Below are positions 12,985 to 64,000 of a stretch of DNA of 64,000 bases, piece by piece. Position numbers and translations under genes: made by a program. The stretch is from assembly GCA_037039925.1 (NCBI GenBank), contig JAXRKP010000043.1:531734-595733 (forward strand), written 5' to 3'. The notes beneath the pieces are model-generated. The model was not told the origin of the DNA. It saw nothing but the letters and a program-made list of their open reading frames with translations, and ran no database searches. The DNA is from Doris montereyensis. Its lineage: Eukaryota > Mollusca > Gastropoda > Nudibranchia > Dorididae. Each line of letters opens with the position of its first letter. The first letter of the stretch is position 1.

Positions 12985-13570
12985 TACAAGCTGACATCAG
13001 ATATGATGACATTAGATTAGTGATATCAGATGTAGTGACATTAGATGTAAGGACAGTGACATTAGATGTAAGGACATCAGATGTAATGACATTGGATGTA
13101 ATGACATCAGATAGTGACATTGGATGTAATGACATTACATGACATTGAATGTAATGATATCAGATATAGTGACATTGGATGTACTGACATCAGATGTAGT
13201 GACATTGGATGTAATGACATCAGATGTAGTGACATTGGATATAATGATATCAGATGTAGTGACATTGGATGTACTGACATCAGATGTAGTGACATTGAAT
13301 GTAATGATATCAGATGTAGTGACATTGAATGTAATGACGTTGGATGTAATGACATCAGATGTAGTATGTAGTGACATTGAATGTAATGACATCAGATGTA
13401 AGGACATTGAATGTAATCACATCAGATGTAGTATGTAGTGACATTGAATGTAATGACATCAGATGTAGTGACATTGAATGTAATGACATCATATGTAGTG
13501 ACATTGAATGTAATGACATCAGATGTAGTGATATCAGATGTAGTGACATCGGATGTAAGGACACCTGGCA
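12985..13570. repeat. 30-bp minisatellite, ~19 copies
   Basis: Tandem GACATTGAATGTAATGACAT / CAGATGTAGT units with occasional short units. Because the unit is a multiple of three, several frames stay open on both strands as low-complexity peptides; these are not genes. Confidence 0.93.
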
Positions 13571-13650
13571 ATGACTTCAGATGTTCTTATTCTTACAAAG
13601 CGGTGACCCCTGTAATTTCATCTTTCATTTGAGTAAATGTGCTTTTGCAG

Positions 13651-13721
13651 GTAATTATTTATTGAGTCAATGTCCTTGGCCTATTGTCGACCTTGCAAGA
13701 CGTAGCCTACAAGATGACAAG
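13651..13721 (+). other. Exon-like segment, unknown gene
   Basis: A plausible plus-strand exon: acceptor TGCTTTTGCAG before it, donor GGTAAAA after it, open in the frame LSQCPWPIVDLARRSLQDDK. I do not recognise the peptide and found no partner exons nearby. It sits between a minisatellite and a GA tract. It may be chance. Confidence 0.2.
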
Positions 13722-13844
13722 GTAAAACAATACAAAGAACTTAATTTTTCATTTTTATTTGTTCGTATTAATATTATCGTATACCAACAATAAAGTTTTA
13801 ATTTATGAAAAGTTGTTATTTATTATTATTTATCATCATTGTAA

Positions 13845-13846
<2 letters not shown>

Positions 13847-13925
<79 letters not shown>

Positions 13926-13936
13926 ACACACACACA
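13847..13936. repeat. (GA)n then (CA)n microsatellite
   Basis: About 37 GA dinucleotides followed by a short CA run and CAGA repeats. Confidence 0.97.
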
Positions 13937-14147
13937 GACAGACAGACAGCTCCCAATCTAAAAACTGGACTCCAACAGTGGTCTTTGGTCATCTTAGCAC
14001 TGGCCTTACAAACCAGAGGCCTGGGTTTAAATCCATATATACAATATAAATTAAACAATGACCTTTTTCCTCTGTCTGAGAAAGCCGTTGCCCTACTCCT
14101 GAGTTGGGTTTGATCCGTCCTCTGGTTCCACACTAGCCGCTTGCAAA

Positions 14148-14336
14148 TACCAGCTTCTACTGGCCAAGAAATACTGCAAACTGCAAGGCTGATGGACAGC
14201 CAAACCTGATATGGTAGAATACCATTTTTGTTCTTATATTTAGAGAATGTTAAAATGAAGATTGGCCATCCAAAGACTCTATTTCAATTGAGACGTAAAC
14301 GGCCAAAGAATCACTACTTTCTGTCTAATGTTAGTA
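14148..14336. repeat. Left copy of ~185-bp direct duplication
   Basis: Begins near TACCAGCTTCTACT, contains GCCAAGAAATACTGCAA and TTTCAATTGAGACGTAAA. A second copy with scattered substitutions lies at 15200-15390. The two copies abut the transposon at 14337-15199 on either side. Confidence 0.8.
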
Positions 14337-15199
14337 CAGTAGTGGCTGGATAAGCGCACACTTCATAAAAGCATACTCTGCATAAACACATGCCTACATC
14401 TGCTGACCAAATTTTTACTATATAATAAAAATGTGTACAGACAGGTCGACATGCATAATAAAGGCATGCTTTTTCTCTGAATGCAACTTAATACCTGTCC
14501 ATTTTTTTTTTACCTCAAAACGGGTCTTTTGTTGTGTAGTCAGTGATATTTTTGTCAGATACGAGAACAAATAACATTAACACACTGTAGTGAACAATAT
14601 TAGTTAGTTACTATGACAAATGTGTTAGTCTTCTTCTGTCACGTTTAGCTTCATTAAATCATTGTCTATGTCTATCCTAACACTATCAAGACGAAGGTGT
14701 TAGACAGTCTTATGTCCTGTTTAGACTGCATTCTCTATCCTGCTCATTATGAGTCACAAGTCTCTGTTATTTTCTGACGATCAAAGACTTAGACCGCATG
14801 TCCAGACTTTATGCTGTGGATTGTGAATTTATGGATCACTAATCTGAAACACATCTCAATGCATAGCATTCAGACAATAGACTGCGATATGATTGGCTGC
14901 AGCAATGACAGGAGAATACACGTTGTAGAGGACAGGTGACACACATACACTGCTCAAAGAGTAAGGGTGTGAGGGCGGGACTAATGGCCAAACACCCTTA
15001 GTAATTGACTCTTGAATCTCATCATGTGCATGTGTGATGATGATACAGGGACATAATCAATATAATTTCATGACACTTTTTACCTGTAGACCTGCATAAC
15101 ATGAGTTATCTCCTATTGAGTTCCCATAAAACATACGGTATACATAAAAGCGTGTATTTTCCTGTGCCCAAAGGGCGTGTATTTATTCAGCGACTACTG
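14337..15199. mobile_element. TA-flanked DNA transposon (pogo-like), 863 bp
   Basis: Left end CAGTAGTGGCTGGATAAGCG; right end, reverse-complemented, CAGTAGTCGCTGAATAAATA. TA lies on each side (14335-14336, 15200-15201). No transposase frame was recognised. The flanking DNA is itself duplicated on both sides for about 185 bp, far longer than a normal target duplication. Confidence 0.8.
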
Positions 15200-15390
15200 T
15201 ACCAGCTACTACTGTCTGTCCTAAAGCCAAGAAATACTGCAAGACTGATGGATAGACAAGACCTGGTAGAAAACCTTTTTGTTCTTATATTCAGAGAATG
15301 AAGATTGGCCATTCAAAGTCAAAGACTCAATTTCAATTAGAGACGTAAATGGCCAAAGCATTGCTACTTTCTGTTTTTCTGTTTAATATT
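15200..15390. repeat. Right copy of ~185-bp direct duplication
   Basis: Diverged partner of 14148-14336: begins TACCAGCTACTACTG, carries GCCAAGAAATACTGCAAGAC and AATTAGAGACGTAAATGGCC. Confidence 0.8.
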
Positions 15391-15714
15391 AGTAATATAT
15401 AACAATGTACACATGTATCATTCTTAGTATCTTGGTTTTCCTAAAAAGCAACATTAAAAAAAAAACAAATCCCGAGCCACTTTAATTTTCATGTTTTGAT
15501 GTAGTACATGAAGTGGATAGGCATCATGGGTAAGGCGGCTGGCTTCATCTTTTCTCTCTTCACTTCCACCGCCCTTTTGCTTTGCAAATACGACACAAAC
15601 TCAAGACGGAATGAATATCATCACCATTGAAAGGTTGTCTCCCTTAAATGTCCTTGTACATAAATCATTTGTTTATTCATTTGACAATGACACCATCATA
15701 CAACTGACCCGAAC

Positions 15715-15752
15715 GCACACATACACACACACAGACACACACAAACAAACAA
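15715..15752. repeat. (CA)n-rich microsatellite
   Basis: Short imperfect ACAC/AAAC run. Nothing else is recognised between 15391 and 15975. Confidence 0.8.
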
Positions 15753-15975
15753 ATTAACAGGGTTGTACATCGTTACATCGGTTATATTTGAGTCAGCGGA
15801 GAAATACCCAGAATATGCAAACAGTTGGCCAAAACTTGACGTGAGCAGGCAAACACCAGGAGTCTTGACTGCGAATAGAAAAAAAACAAAACAACAACAA
15901 TAGCTAGGAACTGCAAATTGACACAAAACAGTGAAACAACAACATAGAAGATTGATTAATGAAATAATGAATATG

Positions 15976-16285
15976 TGTGACAATCGGTAGCCAAGTGGTT
16001 AGGCTGCCAGACTTGGGATCATGAGGTCCTGGGTTCCAATCCTAGCAAAGCTAGGTCTGACGTTGTGTTCCTTGGGAAAGACATTTGACATGCATTTTTC
16101 CCACTCGACCCAGGTGCAAATGGATACAAATATTGGCTTGGGAGTAAAAAAAACTAAAAAACTTGCTTCAGACCAACGTCCTATCCAGGAGGTGATTATT
16201 ATTACCTGTTTCGCTTCACACTACTGAAACCGGGATAAGCTCTGGCCTTATGGGCCGTACTGGCTTTGTGAAGGAATTTTACTTA
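15976..16285 (+). repeat. SINE family A
   Basis: Well-preserved head (AGCCAAGTGGTTAGGCTGCC and GGGTTCCAATCC), central domain and tail. Intergenic, downstream of the located part of RARS2. Confidence 0.85.
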
Positions 16286-16564
16286 ATGAACATGTAGTCC
16301 AATTAGTCATGTAATTAAAGACAATGTGTTTTTGGCCAATTGAACTCTCAAGGTTTAGGACCTGAAAAAAGTTTCATATTTCACACTAATTCAAATTATT
16401 ATCTGTTCTCAAGACATTTTTATTTTTAATGTAACAAAGAGCACTCGATCAACAAAGTTTGTGGTGTACTGTCTTAGTTTTCTTTTAATATGTGACAACA
16501 ATTTTCATTCAATATGTGACAATGATTTTTCTGTTAATACGTGACAATGACAATACTTTTTCTT

Positions 16565-16800
16565 TAAGTTTGATACGTAATAGAGGCGCCGAGTTCTGTT
16601 CCCAGTCAGGGCAAATTTTTCTGGCCCTTCTGTCGACCCAGCAGCGAAATGGGTAGCTACATCTATTCAGACTTCGCAAAAGTAAAGGGGGCATGGTAGG
16701 AAATGGTAAAACTACCGCATTGTTATGCCGTATGCCAAGAAAAATCAGGACTTTACTCCTGATTCTACGCTCAACTTTAAATATGAGACTTACTTAACGT
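16565..16800 (+). repeat. SINE family E copy
   Basis: Related to the minus-strand copy at 3025-3262. Shares the box B-like GAGTTCTGTTCCCAG, ATGGGTAGCTAC and the CAGGACTTTACTCCTGATT tail. The tRNA-like head is truncated. Confidence 0.7.
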
Positions 16801-17038
16801 GACAAAAAAAAAAAAAATGTCTTGTCAAGATGCCAGAACCCAGCACTTTACAGGCAGTTCTACTGTGAACTTTTTAGACTAGACAATTGAAAACGATGTG
16901 AATGAAAAAAAGGGCTTGCTCAACTCAACAGAGATAAACCATATGGTGGAGTCTGTGGCTCTACATCTGTGAATAAATCTACACTCCACATTTGTCTTTC
17001 TGAAAACAGCTACAAAGGTCAAGGCCCAGCAAAATTAC

Positions 17039-35404
<18,366 letters not shown>

Positions 35405-38400
35405 CTGTGAAAAAAACAACCCAACCAGCTTTTTAAAACTAATACATCAGTTGACGTGACCAATTTCAATTAGTGCACCCCCCCTCCGAAGACAGTCCTT
35501 GTTTTACAGCCACATGAATAAAGATCTTCAGGGTCAGGGATGGTGGTAGCTGTTAAAATAATGGGTGGGACCATACTATGACTATACTATGGAATTCCTC
35601 CCCATATGGGCCATGGTTGGCAATAAACTAAACAGTAAACACAACTCACTGACCTGACAACTTTAGCTTTGATTTGTTTCAGATCAAGTTCATGTTGTGT
35701 TTGTATCTAAAGATCATGGAGATCTGTAGGCCTAGATTTTGATTTGATGATGACATAATGATGATATTATCATAATGAATGTAATCGAAATTGTGACACA
35801 AAATGAGTAATCAGTAAGAAGTTAAAAGTGTGTAGATATCTAAGTTACAACTCATGAGTTGAGTAAAAGTAACAACGGTATCTTATCATATGTTTTTCTT
35901 CTTCTTTCTTCCAATAAAAGCCAAATACAAAGTCGTAGATCCAGTTCAAACTTACAGCGGACACAATCTTTCTTTTTAAAAAGTGCAGACATAGATTATA
36001 TGTGACTCAAAGTGTCAGTGATAGATAGCCGATATAATTAATAATATTTCGTCTGCTAAACCCAAAATTGTCAAGGTCTTTGTAGAACAACAGGGCTATG
36101 AAGCAGAATATAGCGTAAATGAATCTATTGTAGTTGCAGCAGTGTAGCTTTGTGGTGTCCAACATTTTCGTTTATCCCTTATTCGTTCTTTTATTAAAAA
36201 GAATAAATTCCTAAATGCATTGTCTCTGCTTTTATATACACAAAAAAACCAACAGCACCTAAAAAAAAACCCACACAGACAACCCCACCCCCACCCCCAA
36301 AAACACTTCCTGAAAACAATAACAGCCCAATCCAAAACAAAACAGATTCACAAAATATGTTGACTAGTCCAACAATCTATTGTTTTCCGAGAGCTGGGAA
36401 GTTGCCGGTTTTGTTCCTTTCTGAAACCATTTGCTCTATTTGAAACACCCGACCTAAATAGGGAATAATTATATTTGGCAGCTTTTTAGTTTTTGACAAG
36501 AGAGGGAAGAAAAGGATTGCCTTGATTCATAGGTGAACAAGTATTTGGTGCCACTTGAGGTTTTGATAGTGTTGGACGTAACACACCCTCCATACAAATT
36601 GAAAGAAAACCTAACACAACAAATAAAACATAACAAAACAAACAAACCAAACAATAACTAACAAAAACGCATTTGTACCTACTCTGTACAATATTTTGAT
36701 AGAAATGGAAGACACCAACTTGACAATCACATTCTGAAGGTATTATGGAAAGCAAATTTTAGTACATATGTAATACATGTACTATAACCACGGGTTTCTC
36801 CGAACGCTTGTAGAATGGTATTTAAATTTGTTTTACACATTTCCCTGGTTATTTAGGGTGTTAAATTTTAACTAAAGACTTCGGCCACAAGATATATTAT
36901 AGGTTTGCATGAACCAAAAAAAAAATGATGGACCTATAGTCATTTTATTATATAATCCCACCAGCTTGCCTGCTAGACAAATTGGAAGTCTCTCCTTTCA
37001 TTTTTGACACAGACGTGAGTATGGGCGTTGCCATTGTATTTCGGTGCTTCACAGAAAGATAGTACAGTAAGATACTCTCCCCTGTGTCTGAGATCACTGA
37101 TATGAAATACGTTCGAGAGTCCAGATAGATCTGAAGGAAGAAGGATACAGAAGAAAGAAAACACCCAGCTTTTAATTGACATTTCACATCGATCGATGAT
37201 ATTCTATTGTAGATCTAGATCTAGATATATATATATATTTAGATTCTATGTAGAATCTGAATACATTCCAAAACAACCGGCACTCAAATCTTTTGGAGGT
37301 GAGTTTAGCTTCTTGGCATTGTATTTGTAATAGAATAGAGTCATAGATGATGGGAGATTATATCATGTTCTTGAAAATGTAAATTTTGAGAGAAAATGGA
37401 AATGATCCAGCAGGTCAGAAAAATAAAAAGATATGAATGGATTTTTTTAATGATACAATCTTCTACTTATTATTCATCTTTCTTGCTTTTTGCATTGGAA
37501 TGATATTTAAACATTACATTATTTATAAATTGAAGTAGATCTTATCTAGATCTAGATAATTCTGGTAATCCTACTTACACCTACAGTAAGTGAAGGAAAA
37601 TAATTTGGGTCAGTTCTATTCTTAAGGTGATGAGTATGTAATCAATATTGGTAATTACTAACATTTAGAGGTGATACTGCTCAGAGATATGGCCAACATT
37701 AAAGGCCAAGACAGTTTTTAAAAAAAGTAAGAAGAAAGGAAAGGTAAACAAAAATGAATAGAAAAGGAGAAAGAGAGAGAGAGAACAAATCTGCATAAGA
37801 GAGAAGATAAACTGCTTCTTTTATTAAAAACTTTACATGAATTGAAATCTACATTCAACCCCACCCCTAAACACATGGTATTTGGTTTTCAACTTGGCCT
37901 CATAAAAGCTGTATTACCTCTAATTATAAGCAGATTCCGACCGTTATTTTAAGAATGTAATAAATCAAAATTATTTTACGGCGCTAAACCGTAGGATTAC
38001 CATTAAAGTATTCTGATGAACAATGAATGATATTCAATGAGGAACATGAAATTAAATTGCCAAATGGCAACAAATACTTAAGGCCATGCTGAGAGTCAAA
38101 CCCAAGTCACTCCTGTGTTGACCACTTACGACTTCTATTTATTTGCAGAGCGTTATTTGTATGTCATCTGTCAAGAGTTTGCACACATTGTTTGAAATAA
38201 TGATCCTAGGAAAAGTACCAGAAATATTTTATATCACAATCTCTTGTCCCCCAAACACCTGCCCCCCATCTCACTTTCTCCTACCACATGATTCATGGAA
38301 ATGCCTGTAGGCAAAACATTATGATTTTATTTTGATAGTGACTACATTACCAACTTTTGCTCTAAATTAAGAAAAGAAAAGGGCAGAAGAATGTAATTAC

Positions 38401-38906
38401 ATTTGAACAAGTACATCTGAATGAAATATCATATCACGACAATACATATCGACGGTGAAAGGTACAGTTTTGGACGTTTTGAGAAAATCAAAGAAAACGA
38501 TGCTGCTCACTTTAATCTTTTTTCACAGACATACACGATGTACAAGTGTCAAAAACTAGACCCAATAGGGATACACAGATTGCTCATATGGTTATTATAT
38601 GGGTTTCTATTGGTTCTTGTGCCACGGAATCTAACTAGATGAAGCACAGGGGCTTCCTAATGTTAAAAAAATGGAAAAATAGGTGTTCCTAATTTTAGAC
38701 TAACACGGTTTGCGACTTTCACCGTCGATGTCTTGTCTAGTATACTACAGCCTATAAAATGTCTTTGGGGAATTTACTAATATAAGCTTAGCTTTGAACA
38801 AAAATCATCAATAAAACTATTTCAAGATTAGTTTTTCTTATCTGTTCTTGAACAATGATGAGATGTTAATATATATAGAGAACATGATTTTATCATCAGA
38901 ACAACT
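35405..38906. promoter_or_regulatory. Divergent RARS2/PIGN spacer
   Basis: The two genes are head to head, so both promoters and the missing RARS2 first exon should lie here. I could not recognise a promoter motif. Minus-strand open frames at 36096-37187 have no recognisable similarity. Some AGATCTAGATCTAGATATAT-like simple sequence occurs near 37215. A hairpin-ended segment lies at 38450-38735. Confidence 0.4.
38450..38735. mobile_element. Possible MITE with ATCGACGGTGAAAG inverted ends
   Basis: ATCGACGGTGAAAG at the left recurs as its complement CTTTCACCGTCGAT at the right, about 260 bp apart, just upstream of PIGN. No target duplication was confirmed. Confidence 0.45.
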
Positions 38907-63635
<24,729 letters not shown>

Positions 63636-64000
63636 GTATCCTTTATGACGTCTACGTTTAATTATTTGCTTGTTTACCGTTTTTAGAGTCTGAGGCCACA
63701 GCTTAAGTTTGAAATGTATTACTTAAGCTCATCACATATTTAGTCTCTGAGGGGGGCTCCCGATAGTCCAGAGGCAAGATATTGGCCTCTGAACCAAAAG
63801 GTAGTGAGTTCAAGCCCTGCCAACGGTTGACCAATTTTCTCGAGGTTTTTTCAAGTAAAATTTACCCCCTGGTCCAGGTAGGTGGATTGATACCTAGCCC
63901 CATCGGAAACGGACGATAAAAGGGAGATCCCGTGTTCAGGTCACAACACCTTGTGCAGGTAAAAGATCTCTTGGCTGTTTTTGTTTACAGGGCAGTCAGG
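63636..64000 (+). other. PIGN: Start of a second U12-type PIGN intron
   Basis: The exon ends in RRAVFF and the following bases are GTATCCTTTA, again a U12-type donor. The 3' end of the intron is outside the window, so branch site and acceptor cannot be checked. Confidence 0.6.
63752..64000 (+). repeat. SINE family B, cut by window edge
   Basis: ATAGTCCAGAGGCAAGATAT head, GAGTTCAAGCCCTGCC box B, and body to GTTTACAGGGCAGTC at the last base of the window. Confidence 0.87.

Noticed and set aside
13107..13574. Overlapping open frames on both strands
   Set aside because: Low-complexity translation of the 30-bp minisatellite.
36948..37187. RARS2 first exon
   Set aside because: Open frame near the right place, but neither the sequence nor the splice phase fits the N-terminus of the family.

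Overview
The window is eukaryotic nuclear DNA from an animal. It is AT-rich and intron-dense, crowded with tRNA-derived SINEs, short TA-flanked DNA transposons, micro- and minisatellites. The three host genes are close to their vertebrate orthologues. The repeat mix suggests an invertebrate, and I would guess a mollusc, perhaps a gastropod, but that guess rests on general impression and not on a database match.

Layout. (1) 1045-8883, + strand: ARL2BP (BART), complete in six coding exons with no reading-frame defects. (2) 8884-17038: intergenic, holding a possible 3' UTR, SINEs, a 38-bp minisatellite (10745-11750), a 30-bp minisatellite (12985-13570), a long GA tract, and a TA-flanked DNA transposon (14337-15199) sitting exactly between two copies of a duplicated ~185-bp segment. 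(3) 17039-35404, - strand: RARS2, the mitochondrial-type arginyl-tRNA synthetase, with 17 coding exons located. The first (targeting peptide) and last exons were not found. One intron is almost entirely a ~3-kb 28/29-bp minisatellite. (4) 35405-38906: divergent spacer, presumably holding both promoters. (5) 38907 to beyond the right edge, + strand: PIGN, GPI ethanolamine phosphate transferase 1, with 24 exons traced. The 3' end lies outside the window.

The genes are three unrelated housekeeping genes (small-GTPase effector, mitochondrial translation, GPI-anchor synthesis in the ER). I see no operon-like or pathway link between them, only a head-to-head RARS2/PIGN arrangement.

Most notable observations: (a) PIGN and RARS2 exons carry about a dozen one- or two-base indels, mostly in short homopolymers, with intact splice sites and no nonsense substitutions. 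This looks like unpolished long-read sequence and will break automatic gene models. (b) A ~1.4-kb 21-bp minisatellite begins inside the last codons and 5' splice site of a PIGN exon and repeats that exon-intron junction. (c) A ~130-bp pyrimidine-rich dispersed repeat (family C) lies in the transcriptional sense of its host gene in every intronic copy I found. (d) Two PIGN introns look U12-type. (e) A ~3.4-kb insert in a PIGN intron has related inverted ends, a perfect 29-bp palindrome and an unexplained ~207-codon antisense reading frame. No CRISPR, functional tRNA, rRNA or bacterial feature was seen.
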